This document shows, one piece after another, positions 47,080 to 54,791 of a DNA stretch of 59,708 bases (within the stretch, counting starts at the first letter, position 1; every line of letters begins with the position of its first letter). Source of the DNA: Pseudomonas nitroreducens TX1 (lineage in GTDB: Bacteria > Pseudomonadota > Gammaproteobacteria > Pseudomonadales > Pseudomonadaceae); the NCBI RefSeq assembly GCF_000313755.1, contig NZ_AMZB01000109.1, positions 1 to 59,708 of the forward strand. The letters run 5' to 3'. The notes below the pieces were generated by a model. The model was not told where the DNA came from. It ran no database searches and saw only the letters and a list, made by a program, of their open reading frames with translations. A program made the position numbers and the translations under genes.

Positions 47080-48474
47080 ATGGAAGCCTGGCGTCGCGCC
47101 CTGGCCGACCTGCGGGCCGGCGAATCCAAGTACAAGACCCTCGTGCAGGCCATTGCCGGAGACATCGAGCAGGGCCGCCTGAGCGACGGCCAGCGCCTGC
47201 CGCCGCAGCGCCACGTGGCCGATGGCCTGGCGATCAGCGTGCAGACCGTGACCAACGCCTACAAGGAACTGGAACGCCAGGGCCTGGTGCGTTGCGAGGT
47301 CGGTCGCGGCAGCTTCGTTTCGCGGCGGATGACCGAGGGCATGGCCCACTACATGGTCGACCACCCCGAGCGTGCGCTGGTGGACTTTTCCATTGCCAGC
47401 ATCGTCCACAGCCGCGAGCACGACCGCCTGTGGCAGGACAGTTGCCGCGAGTTGGCGCAGGAGACCGACCAGCCGTGGATGCGCGCCTGCCGCCCGGTGG
47501 CCGGCTTCGACGCGCACCGCGACGCCGGCGTGAAATGGCTGGCGCAGCTGGGCCTCAAGCGCGAGCGTGACGATGTGCTGATCACCAATGGCGCGGCCCA
47601 CGGCATCTTCCTTGCTCTGGCCTCTCTCGCCGGGCCGGACGACGTGGTGCTCTGCGAACAGCTCACCGACCACGGCGTGATCGGCAATTCCCAGGTGCTC
47701 GGCTTCACCCTCAAGGGCGTTGAAATCGACAAGGAAGGCATCGACCCGGAGCACTTCGAGGACCTCTGCGCCAACGAGCGCATCACCGCGCTGGTGTGCA
47801 CGCCCAACCTGAACAATCCCACTTCCTGCCTGATGCCCGACACGCGCCGCCGCGAAATCGCCGCCATCGCCCAGCGTTACGGCGTGCATGTGATCGAGGA
47901 CGACGTCTACGGCCCGCTGCTCGGCGAGCGCCGCCCACCTCCGCTCAGCCATTACCTGCCGGACCTGTCGTTCTACTGCACCAGCTTCACCAAGAGCGTG
48001 CTCACCGGCCTGCGCATCGGTTACCTGGCCATGCCGCGCCGCCTGGCGCTGCGTACCGAAAGCATCCTGCGGGTGAACAGCTGGATGGCCACGCCGTTGC
48101 TGGCGGAGGTGGCGTGCCGCTGGATCCACAACGGCAACGCCCAGGCGCTGATCGGTTTGCAGCGTCGCGTGCTGGAAAAGCGCCAGAACCTGGTGCGCGA
48201 GTTTCTGGGCGAGCACCTGCGCGGCTGCGATCCGCATTCCTTGAGCGCCTGGATCGGCATCCCCGAGCACTGGGAGCTGGACAGCCTGGTGCGCGAGCTG
48301 CGCCACCGGCACATCGCCGTGACGCCGCCCGATCCCTTCATGGTGCGCGGCACGCCAAGACCGCGTGCGATACGCCTGTGCATGGGCGCGGAGTGCAGCG
48401 ACGAGCGCATGGTCGCCGCGCTGGAGGACATGCGAGAGCTGTTCGGGCAGTACCCGAAGATCCACGATTTCTGA
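47080..48474 (+). CDS. enuR: EnuR, MocR/GabR-type regulator of ectoine use
   Basis: EnuR represses ectoine genes until it binds catabolic intermediates on its pyridoxal phosphate. The 464 residues have a GntR winged helix-turn-helix at about 15-80 (Leu-Pro-Pro-Gln-Arg...Val-Gln-Thr-Val-Thr-Asn-Ala-Tyr) and a fold-type-I aminotransferase domain from about 100. Lys305 in Thr-Ser-Phe-Thr-Lys-Ser is the expected PLP-binding lysine, and Asp-Asp-Val-Tyr precedes it. The domain is intact. Location between ehu and eut/doe genes supports the name. Confidence 0.88.
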   Translation: MEAWRRALADLRAGESKYKTLVQAIAGDIEQGRLSDGQRLPPQRHVADGLAISVQTVTNAYKELERQGLVRCEVGRGSFVSRRMTEGMAHYMVDHPERALVDFSIASIVHSREHDRLWQDSCRELAQETDQPWMRACRPVAGFDAHRDAGVKWLAQLGLKRERDDVLITNGAAHGIFLALASLAGPDDVVLCEQLTDHGVIGNSQVLGFTLKGVEIDKEGIDPEHFEDLCANERITALVCTPNLNNPTSCLMPDTRRREIAAIAQRYGVHVIEDDVYGPLLGERRPPPLSHYLPDLSFYCTSFTKSVLTGLRIGYLAMPRRLALRTESILRVNSWMATPLLAEVACRWIHNGNAQALIGLQRRVLEKRQNLVREFLGEHLRGCDPHSLSAWIGIPEHWELDSLVRELRHRHIAVTPPDPFMVRGTPRPRAIRLCMGAECSDERMVAALEDMRELFGQYPKIHDF

Positions 48475-48517
48475 GCCCCTTGCCGGGCTCGCGTTTATCG
48501 TCGTAGGGCGCATCCCT

Positions 48518-48583
48518 GTAGGAGCGAACCTTCCGCGAATCTTACCGCGCATGCCGACCTTCGCGGAGAAGCTCCGCTCTTAC
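48518..48583. repeat. REPIN 2 (diverged REP pair)
   Basis: Inverted arms at 48518-48539 and 48560-48583 start and end with GTAGGAGC and GCTCTTAC and share the inner CCGCGAA/TTCGCGG. The right arm resembles that of REPIN 1 closely while the left arm has diverged. Confidence 0.8.
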
Positions 48584-48606
48584 CTGAAGTATCGCGCAGG
48601 GGCATG

Positions 48607-48723
48607 CCCTCTCCCCCGCCCTCTCCCTGAAGGGAGAGGAAGTCAAAGCGTGCCGGCTGACACTGTGGTTTCAACCTGCACCATACGGTCCCCTCTCCCT
48701 TCAGGGAGAGGTTAGGGAGAGGG
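48607..48723 (+). repeat. 117-bp palindromic element, copy A
   Basis: Each end is a small hairpin (CTCTCCCTGAAGGGAGAG on the left, CCTCTCCCTTCAGGGAGAGG on the right), and the two ends are also inverted repeats of each other (CCCTCTCCC... / ...GGGAGAGGG). The centre contains TGCCGGCTGAC and CGGTCCCCTCTCCC, shared with copy B at 50849-50965, which lies in the opposite orientation. Confidence 0.85.
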
Positions 48724-48859
48724 AATCTCAGGCACGAATTTTCAGAGAAAGACGGTTGCTCCTACGCAAAACACCTCTGATCAATACATCGTCCTAGTAC
48801 ATTCATCGCGACAATTCCCCGCCCCTACACTCGGCCCAACTGCATACCCGGAGGCCGAG

Positions 48860-49834
48860 ATGGAGCCGATTCCCCTCGTCGAGCTGTACCGCGCCCGCCA
48901 GCGCATCCAGGGCCTGGTGCGGCAGACACCACTGGAGCACTCGGCCAGCCTGTCGCGCCTGCTCGGTGCGCCGGTGTACCTCAAGCTCGAATCGCAACAG
49001 ATCACCGGCAGCTTCAAGCTGAGGGGCGCGAGCAACGCGATTGCCCAGCTCAGTGATGAGCAGAAGACCCAGGGCGTGGTCGCCGCCTCCACCGGCAACC
49101 ATGGCCGGGCGCTGGCCCATGCCGCCCGTATGCTCGGCGTGCCGGCGACCATCTGCCTGTCGCAGTTGGTGCCGGCGAACAAGGTCCAGGGGATCCGCGA
49201 ACTCGGCGCCGAAGTACGCATCGTCGGCAATAGCCAGGACGATGCCCAGGCAGAAGCCGAACGCATCGCCCGCGACCACGGTGCAGTACTGCTGCCGCCC
49301 TTCGACCACCCGCAGATCATCGCCGGCCAGGGCACCCTCGGCCTGGAAATCCTCGAACAGCTGCCGGACGTGCGCCAGGTGCTGATACCGCTGTCCGGCG
49401 GCGGCCTGTTCGGCGGCGTGGCCCTGGCGCTCAAGCACGTCGACCCGAGCATCCGCCTGCACGGCATCAGCATGCGCCGTGGCGCCGCCATGGCCGCCAG
49501 CCTTGCCGCCGGCCATCCGGTGGACGTCGAAGAACTGCCGACCCTGGCCGACTCCCTTGGCGGTGGCATCGGCCTTGCCAACCGCCACACCTTCGCCTTG
49601 GCCCGCGACTACTGCGACCAGCTGCACCTGCTCGACGAAGACTCCATTGCCGCCGGTATCCGTCACGCCTACCGCGAGGAACGGCAGGTGGTGGAGGGCG
49701 CCGCCGCGGTCGGCATCGCCGCGCTGCTGGACGGCCTGATCGCCCCGGTCGGCCCGGTGGTGGTGATCGTCAGCGGCCGCAACATCGCCATCGAACAACA
49801 CCAGCAACTCCTCGAGGAAACCGCCCATGGCTGA
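48860..49834 (+). CDS. eutB: EutB, hydroxyectoine-utilization dehydratase
   Basis: EutB is a PLP enzyme of the threonine dehydratase/serine racemase type, thought to act in converting the hydroxyectoine branch to the ectoine pathway. The 324 residues have the PLP lysine in Gly-Ser-Phe-Lys-Leu-Arg-Gly (Lys53), Ser/Thr-Gly-Asn-His-Gly for cofactor phosphate binding, and Ser-Gly-Gly-Gly-Leu near the middle. There is no ACT domain, unlike biosynthetic IlvA. Its stop overlaps eutC by eight bases. Substrate is inferred from context. Confidence 0.84.
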   Translation: MEPIPLVELYRARQRIQGLVRQTPLEHSASLSRLLGAPVYLKLESQQITGSFKLRGASNAIAQLSDEQKTQGVVAASTGNHGRALAHAARMLGVPATICLSQLVPANKVQGIRELGAEVRIVGNSQDDAQAEAERIARDHGAVLLPPFDHPQIIAGQGTLGLEILEQLPDVRQVLIPLSGGGLFGGVALALKHVDPSIRLHGISMRRGAAMAASLAAGHPVDVEELPTLADSLGGGIGLANRHTFALARDYCDQLHLLDEDSIAAGIRHAYREERQVVEGAAAVGIAALLDGLIAPVGPVVVIVSGRNIAIEQHQQLLEETAHG

Positions 49835-50819
49835 CGTCACCCTGCTCAGCGAAGCCGATCTGCGCGCCTGCGTGGCGATAGACCGGGAGAGCCTCGACGC
49901 GGTCGAACAGGCCTTCCGCCTGCTCGCCACCGCGCCGGTGGCGATGCCGCCGATCCTTCGCCTGGACGTGCCTGAGCACAACGGCGAAGTGGACGTGAAG
50001 ACCGCCTACCTGCCCGGCCTGCCGCGCTTCGCCATCAAGGTCAGCCCCGGCTTCTTCGACAACCCCAAGCTCGGCCTGCCCAGTCTCAACGGCATGATGA
50101 TGCTGCTCTCCTCGAAAACCGGCCTGCTCGATGCGCTGCTGCTGGACAACGGTTACCTCACCGCCGTGCGCACCGCCTGTGCCGGCGCGGTGGCGGCCAA
50201 ATGGCTGTCCCGCGAGGATTCGCGCCAGGTCGCGCTGATCGGCGCTGGCGAACAGGCGCGGCTGCAGCTCAAGGCACTGTGCCTGGTGCGGCCCATCGAG
50301 GCGGCCAGCGTCTGGGCGCGGGACGTCGACAAAGCACGGCATTGCGCGCAGGAGCTGAGCACCAGCCTGGGCATTGCCGTCAGCGCCTGCACCAGCATCG
50401 ACGAAGCGCTGGAGGGCGCCGACATCGCCATCACCACAACACCCAGCCGCGAGCCGCTGATCCGCAGACATCACCTGCGCCCCGGTCTGCATATCACTGC
50501 CATGGGCTCGGACGCCGAGCACAAGAACGAGATCGCCGCCGAAGCCCTGGCAGTGGTGGACAACTACGTTGCCGACCGCCTCAGCCAGACCCGCGTGTTG
50601 GGCGAATTGCACCATGCGCTGGAGGCCGGTGCCGTCGGCGGGGACGCCGACTTCGCCGAGCTCGGCCAGGTCATCGCTGGGCTGCGCCAGGGCCGCGAAC
50701 GCGCCGAGGACATCACCCTCTGCGACCTTACCGGCACCGGCGCGCAGGACACCGCCATCGCCGGCCTGGCCTTCCAGCGAGCGCAGCGGATGGGCAAGGG
50801 ATTTCGTTTCAGCAGCTGA
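49827..50819 (+). CDS. eutC: EutC, ectoine-utilization protein (ornithine cyclodeaminase family)
   Basis: The 330 residues belong to the ornithine cyclodeaminase/mu-crystallin family, with the NAD-binding Leu-Ile-Gly-Ala-Gly-Glu-Gln-Ala near 130-140 and Gly-Ser-Asp-Ala-Glu-His-Lys-Asn-Glu-Ile near 225. In ectoine clusters it travels with eutB and is believed to complete the hydroxyectoine side pathway; the exact reaction is not settled. Overlap with eutB implies coupling. Confidence 0.84.
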   Translation: MADVTLLSEADLRACVAIDRESLDAVEQAFRLLATAPVAMPPILRLDVPEHNGEVDVKTAYLPGLPRFAIKVSPGFFDNPKLGLPSLNGMMMLLSSKTGLLDALLLDNGYLTAVRTACAGAVAAKWLSREDSRQVALIGAGEQARLQLKALCLVRPIEAASVWARDVDKARHCAQELSTSLGIAVSACTSIDEALEGADIAITTTPSREPLIRRHHLRPGLHITAMGSDAEHKNEIAAEALAVVDNYVADRLSQTRVLGELHHALEAGAVGGDADFAELGQVIAGLRQGRERAEDITLCDLTGTGAQDTAIAGLAFQRAQRMGKGFRFSS

Positions 50820-51027
50820 AAAAATCGTCCCGCTTCGCGGGAACAGCGCCCTCACCCTAACCCTCTCCCGCACGCGGGAGAGGGGACCGATCGGCACAGG
50901 ATGAAGCCTTGGCGTCAGCCGGCAGACACTGCCCTCTCCCTCTGGGAGAGGGTTGGGGTGAGGGGATCCAAAAGTCTCTGGCTGTCCCGAAGGCGCCCGA
51001 CAATAATTTCCCCAAGAGGATTTCCGC
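50820..51027. other. eutC-doeA gap
   Basis: This gap holds a short hairpin (CCCGCTTCGCGGG, 50829-50841) and copy B of the 117-bp element, then about 60 bases with the doeA ribosome site (AAGAGGA, nine to ten bases before the ATG). There is no gene. Confidence 0.8.
50849..50965 (-). repeat. 117-bp palindromic element, copy B
   Basis: This copy is exactly as long as copy A and inverted relative to it. Its end hairpins are CCTCTCCCGCACGCGGGAGAGG and CCCTCTCCCTCTGGGAGAGGG-like sequences, and the outermost bases CCCTCACCC/GGGGTGAGGGG are inverted repeats. The two copies bracket eutB-eutC. Confidence 0.85.
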
Positions 51028-52218
51028 ATGTCCGAAATCGTCGTCAACCTCCCTTTCAGCCGGGAGGAATATGCCCAGCGGATCGCCAAGGTCCGCGCCA
51101 GCATGCAACAGCGCGGCATCGAGCTGCTGCTGGTCACCGACCCGTCGAACATGGCCTGGCTCACCGGCTACGATGGCTGGTCCTTCTACGTGCATCAGTG
51201 CGTGCTGCTGGCGCTGGACGGCGAGCCGCTCTGGTTCGGCCGCGGCCAGGACGCCAACGGCGCGCGGCGCACGGTGTTCATGCAGGCGGACAACATCGTC
51301 GGCTACCCCGACCACTACGTGCAGTCCACCGAGCGCCACCCGATGGACTACCTGTCCCGCGAGGTCATCGCCGCGCGCGGCTGGGCGAACCGGGCCATCG
51401 GCGTTGAGATGGACAACTACTACTTCAGCGCCGCCGCCTTCCGCTCGTTGCAGGCGAACCTGCCGAACGCGACATTCGTCGACGCCACCGCGCTGGTGAA
51501 CTGGCAGCGCGCGGTGAAATCGCCGCGCGAGATCGAGTACATGCGCGTCGCCGCGCGTATCGTCGAAAGGATGCATGCGCACATCGTCGAGTGCATCGAA
51601 CCGGGCATGCGCAAGAACGAGCTGGTGGCGGATATCTACAGTGCCGGCATCCTCGGCGTCGACGGCCACGGCGGCGACTACCCGGCCATCGTCCCTTTGC
51701 TGCCCACCGGCGCCGATGCCAGCGCCCCGCACCTGACCTGGGACGACACGCCGTTCGAGCGTGGCGCCGGCACCTTCTTCGAGATTGCCGGCTGCTACAA
51801 GCGCTACCACTGTCCGCTGTCGCGTACGGTGTTCCTCGGCAAGCCCCCGCAGCACTTCCTCGACGCGGAGAAGGCCGTGGTCGAAGGCATCGCCGCCGGG
51901 CTGGATGCGGCCAAACCCGGCAACACCACCGGCGACATCGCCCGCGCCTTCTTCGGCGTGCTGGAGAAATTCGGCATCCACAAGGACAGCCGCTGCGGCT
52001 ACCCCATCGGCATCAGCTACCCGCCGGACTGGGGCGAGCGCACCATGAGCCTGCGCCCGAGCGACACCAGCGTGCTCGAAGCGGGAATGACCTTCCACTT
52101 CATGCCCGGCCTCTGGATGGACGACTGGGGCCTGGAGATCACCGAAAGCATCCTCATCACCGAGCGCGGCGTGGAGACCTTCTGCGACTACCCGCGCCAG
52201 CTGTTCGTGAAGGAGTGA
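51028..52218 (+). CDS. doeA: DoeA (EutD), ectoine hydrolase
   Basis: DoeA opens the ectoine ring, giving mainly N-alpha-acetyl-L-2,4-diaminobutyrate. The 396 residues have the two-domain creatinase/prolidase (M24) fold: an N-terminal creatinase-like domain to about 160 (Asp-Pro-Ser-Asn-Met-Ala-Trp-Leu-Thr-Gly-Tyr-Asp) and a pita-bread domain after it (Arg-Thr-Val-Phe-Leu-Gly, Met-Thr-Phe-His). The usual M24 metal ligands are not all evident, in line with the metal-free DoeA group. It lies four bases before doeB. Confidence 0.9.
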   Translation: MSEIVVNLPFSREEYAQRIAKVRASMQQRGIELLLVTDPSNMAWLTGYDGWSFYVHQCVLLALDGEPLWFGRGQDANGARRTVFMQADNIVGYPDHYVQSTERHPMDYLSREVIAARGWANRAIGVEMDNYYFSAAAFRSLQANLPNATFVDATALVNWQRAVKSPREIEYMRVAARIVERMHAHIVECIEPGMRKNELVADIYSAGILGVDGHGGDYPAIVPLLPTGADASAPHLTWDDTPFERGAGTFFEIAGCYKRYHCPLSRTVFLGKPPQHFLDAEKAVVEGIAAGLDAAKPGNTTGDIARAFFGVLEKFGIHKDSRCGYPIGISYPPDWGERTMSLRPSDTSVLEAGMTFHFMPGLWMDDWGLEITESILITERGVETFCDYPRQLFVKE

Positions 52219-52222
52219 GGCA

Positions 52223-53227
52223 ATGACACAGCCTTTGCGCGAAAACCCCATCTGCGCCAGCGTCGATTTCCAGCGTGACGGCGTGCAGCACGGCCACCTC
52301 AAGCTGCCCTACTCGCGGGACGATTCGGCCTGGGGCGCGGTGATGATCCCGGTGTGCGTGGTGAAGAACGGCAACGGCCCCACAGCGCTGCTCACCGGCG
52401 GCAACCACGGCGACGAGTACGAAGGCCCGGTGGCGCTCAGCCGCCTGGCCCAGGAGCTGCGCCCCGAGGACGTGCGCGGCCGGGTGATCATCGTGCCGTT
52501 CATGAACACCCCGGCGTTCCTCGCCGGCAAGCGCACCTCGCCGATTGACGCCGGCAACCTCAACCGCAGCTTCCCCGGCCGCCCGGACGGCACGGTGACG
52601 CAGAAGATCGCCGACTACTTCCAGCGCACCCTGCTGCCGCTGGCGGACGTGGTGCTGGATATCCATTCTGGCGGCCGGACGCTGGATTTCCTGCCCTTCG
52701 CGGCGTGCCATGTGCTGCCGGACAAGGCCCAGCAGGAAGCCAGCGAGGCGCTGATGCGGGCCTTTGCCGCGCCCTATTCCATGCGCATGCTGGAGCTGGA
52801 TGCGGTGGGCATGTACGACACGGCGGCCGAGGAGCAGGGCAAGCTGTTCGTCACCACCGAACTGGGCGGCGGTGGCAGCAGCAGCGCGCGCAGCGTGGCC
52901 ATCGCCCGGCGCGGCGTGCGCAACGTACTGGTGCAGGCCGGTATCCTGCGCGGTGAAATCGAGCCGGCGAAGTCGGTGATGCTCGACATGCCCGATGGCG
53001 ACTGCTTCGTCGCCAGCCAGCATGGCGGTCTGCTGGAAATGTGCCGCGACCTGGGCGAGCGAGTGGAGCGCGGCGACGTACTGGCTCGGGTGCACGAGGT
53101 GCTGCGCACTGGCGCAGCGCCGGTGGAATACCGCGCCAAACGCAGCGGCATCCTCGCCGCACGGCATTTCCCCGGCCTGGTGCAGAGCGGCGACACCCTC
53201 GCCGTGGTCGCCGAGGTACTGGACTGA
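52223..53227 (+). CDS. doeB: DoeB (EutE), N-alpha-acetyl-diaminobutyrate deacetylase
   Basis: DoeB removes the acetyl group to release L-2,4-diaminobutyrate. The 334 residues belong to the succinylglutamate desuccinylase/aspartoacylase zinc family: ligands His62 and Glu65 in Gly-Gly-Asn-His-Gly-Asp-Glu and His148 in Asp-Ile-His-Ser-Gly-Gly, with substrate Arg and Asn in Asn-Leu-Asn-Arg. Its position just after doeA supports the specific role. Confidence 0.9.
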   Translation: MTQPLRENPICASVDFQRDGVQHGHLKLPYSRDDSAWGAVMIPVCVVKNGNGPTALLTGGNHGDEYEGPVALSRLAQELRPEDVRGRVIIVPFMNTPAFLAGKRTSPIDAGNLNRSFPGRPDGTVTQKIADYFQRTLLPLADVVLDIHSGGRTLDFLPFAACHVLPDKAQQEASEALMRAFAAPYSMRMLELDAVGMYDTAAEEQGKLFVTTELGGGGSSSARSVAIARRGVRNVLVQAGILRGEIEPAKSVMLDMPDGDCFVASQHGGLLEMCRDLGERVERGDVLARVHEVLRTGAAPVEYRAKRSGILAARHFPGLVQSGDTLAVVAEVLD

Positions 53228-53240
53228 ACGGGAGCCCGTC

Positions 53241-53729
53241 ATGATCAAGCTCGACCGCTATGACCTGAAGATCCTGCGCATCCTCGCCGGCGATGGGCGC
53301 ATCACCAAGTCGAGCCTGGCCGAGGCGATCAACCTCTCGGTCAGCCCGGCCTGGGAGCGCGTGCGCAAGCTGGAGGAGGCCGGGCTGATCAAGGGCTACC
53401 GCGCGCAGATCGATTGGTCGGCGCTGTTCAAACAGCAGCAGGTGCTGGTGGAAATCACCCTGGCGCGGCACACCGCGCAGGACATGAAGCGCTTCGAGCA
53501 GCGCCTGCAACAGGCGCCGGAAGTAGGCTTCTGCTACGCCACCGGCGGCGGGGTGGACTACATCGCAATGATCCAGGCGCGCGACATCGACCACTACCAG
53601 CGCTTCATCGACCAGTTGTTGCTGGATGACGTAGGGATCGAGCGGTATTTCACCTACATCGTCACCAAAGTGATCAAGACGCAAGAGGCGGCAATTCCGG
53701 CAGAAGCGCTGGAGCCGGGTTCTGCGTAG
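53241..53729 (+). CDS. AsnC/Lrp-family regulator (DoeX-like)
   Basis: The 162-residue protein has an N-terminal helix-turn-helix (Leu-Asp-Arg-Tyr-Asp-Leu-Lys-Ile-Leu-Arg-Ile-Leu-Ala; recognition region Leu-Ser-Val-Ser-Pro-Ala-Trp-Glu-Arg-Val) and a C-terminal RAM/Lrp effector domain. In other ectoine degraders a member of this family called DoeX or AsnC is encoded in the cluster and binds its promoters. It lies 13 bases after doeB and is followed by REPIN 3. Confidence 0.85.
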   Translation: MIKLDRYDLKILRILAGDGRITKSSLAEAINLSVSPAWERVRKLEEAGLIKGYRAQIDWSALFKQQQVLVEITLARHTAQDMKRFEQRLQQAPEVGFCYATGGGVDYIAMIQARDIDHYQRFIDQLLLDDVGIERYFTYIVTKVIKTQEAAIPAEALEPGSA

Positions 53730-53792
53730 GGCGAATAACCTGGAACAGGTTATCCGCCGTTATCTATCCGGCGGAAACTCATGCGGCTCTTT

Positions 53793-53870
53793 GTAGGAGC
53801 GAGTTTGTTCGCGAACAGATTTCCCGGTGGCGTCGGTGCCGCGCGGGTTCGCGAGCAAGCTCGCTCCTAC
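53793..53870. repeat. REPIN 3 (paired REP palindrome)
   Basis: Arms at 53793-53816 and 53847-53870 run from GTAGGAGCGAG to CTCGCTCCTAC with TTCGCGAAC/GTTCGCGA inner parts and a 30-base spacer. The inner sequence differs from REPINs 1 and 2, so it is another sub-type. Confidence 0.85.
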
Positions 53871-53913
53871 ATAAACGCTCGTCGGCGGTTGAACAAATTT
53901 TGCGCAATAAAAC

Positions 53914-53942
53914 CTGACTTCTGGGTCCGGATCGTATACACT
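53914..53942 (+). promoter_or_regulatory. possible sigma-70 promoter of yhhQ
   Basis: CTGACT (53914-53919) and TACACT (53937-53942) are 17 bases apart. Transcription would start near 53950, just ahead of the riboswitch-like leader. Confidence 0.5.
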
Positions 53943-53966
53943 GCGCGCCGCTCGGCAGGGTGCCGG

Positions 53967-54000
53967 GCATGGGTTCCCTCACCCCATCGACGAAAAAGGC
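53967..54000 (+). promoter_or_regulatory. preQ1-I riboswitch (candidate)
   Basis: The leader has a short stem ATGGG (53969-53973) / CCCAT (53983-53987) closing the loop TTCCCTCAC, followed by CGACG and AAAAAGG (53993-53999). This reproduces the preQ1-I layout: P1, a loop beginning GGTTC, a CACCC segment, and an A-rich tail whose last bases (GG) can pair with loop C residues as the pseudoknot. The tail AAGG is also the ribosome site of yhhQ, eight bases before its ATG, so ligand binding would block translation. The downstream gene carries the matching ligand class. Confidence 0.6.
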
Positions 54001-54007
54001 CCTGAGC

Positions 54008-54658
54008 ATGTCGGCATCCCTTCCGGCGGCACGGCGCGGCGCACTCGCCGGTCTGGTCGCGTTCCACATCCTGATCATCATCGCCAGCAACTACCTGGTG
54101 CAGCTGCCAATGACCCTCTTTGGCTGGCACACCACCTGGGGCGCGTTCAGCTTCCCGTTCATCTTCCTGGCCACCGACCTCACCGTCCGCCTGCTCGGCA
54201 AGCGCCCGGCGCGGCTGGTCATCGCGCGGGTGATGATCCCCGCGCTGCTGGCCTCCTACGTGATCTCGGTGATCTTCCAGGAAGGTGCCTTCAGAGGCTT
54301 CGCCTCCCTCGGCGAATTCAACACCTTCGTCGCGCGGATCTCCCTGGCCAGCTTCCTCGCCTATGTGTTCGGCCAGATCCTCGACATCCAGGTCTTCGAC
54401 CGCCTGCGGCGCATGCGCCAGTGGTGGATCGCCCCGGTGGTTTCGACCCTGTTCGGCAACCTGCTGGACACCTTCACCTTCTTCTCCATCGCCTTCTGGC
54501 ACAGCGACAACGCCTTCATGGCCGAGCACTGGGTGGAGATCGCCTGGGTCGACTACGGGGTGAAGCTGGCAGTCATGTTGATGCTCTTCGTACCGCTCTA
54601 CGGCATGCTCCTCAGCGCCATCACCCGCAATATGCGGCGCCAACCCGCCGTCGTCTGA
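54008..54658 (+). CDS. yhhQ: YhhQ, queuosine precursor (preQ0/preQ1) transporter
   Basis: YhhQ (COG1738) imports 7-deazaguanine precursors used for queuosine in tRNA. From the ATG at 54008 the product has 216 residues and about six membrane helices, with the family motifs Phe-Leu-Ala-Thr-Asp-Leu and Phe-Gly-Asn-Leu-Leu-Asp-Thr-Phe-Thr-Phe-Phe. Upstream in-frame ATGs (from 53960) would run through the riboswitch-like leader and are rejected. It is unrelated to ectoine use although it lies between doeB/asnC and doeC. Confidence 0.88.
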   Translation: MSASLPAARRGALAGLVAFHILIIIASNYLVQLPMTLFGWHTTWGAFSFPFIFLATDLTVRLLGKRPARLVIARVMIPALLASYVISVIFQEGAFRGFASLGEFNTFVARISLASFLAYVFGQILDIQVFDRLRRMRQWWIAPVVSTLFGNLLDTFTFFSIAFWHSDNAFMAEHWVEIAWVDYGVKLAVMLMLFVPLYGMLLSAITRNMRRQPAVV

Positions 54659-54791
54659 CGCCACCGGAAAAAACCAACAGCGGCGGCACAACTGCGAAAA
54701 GATTTGCCGCCGCCATCCCCCGCTTAGGAAAAAACCGCGCGCTCCTGGCCCCTAGCATGGTCTCCATGCCAACCGACCGGGAGCTGCCGCC

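Larger units (their letters stand above)
48475..48859. other. enuR-eutB gap with REP and 117-bp palindromic repeats
   Basis: There is no gene in these 385 bases. They hold REPIN 2 (48518-48583) and copy A of a 117-bp palindromic element (48607-48723), then about 130 bases that should include the eutB promoter and ribosome site (GGAGG at 48850-48854). Confidence 0.8.

Noticed and set aside
49770-51164. 464-codon leftward frame across eutC and the repeat
   Set aside because: It crosses a gene boundary and the 117-bp palindrome, has no ribosome site or domain, and is explained by eutC in the other direction.
54680-54713. Hairpin with 9-bp stem downstream of yhhQ as a terminator
   Set aside because: The loop is 16 bases and no T-run follows on the plus strand, so an intrinsic terminator is not supported.
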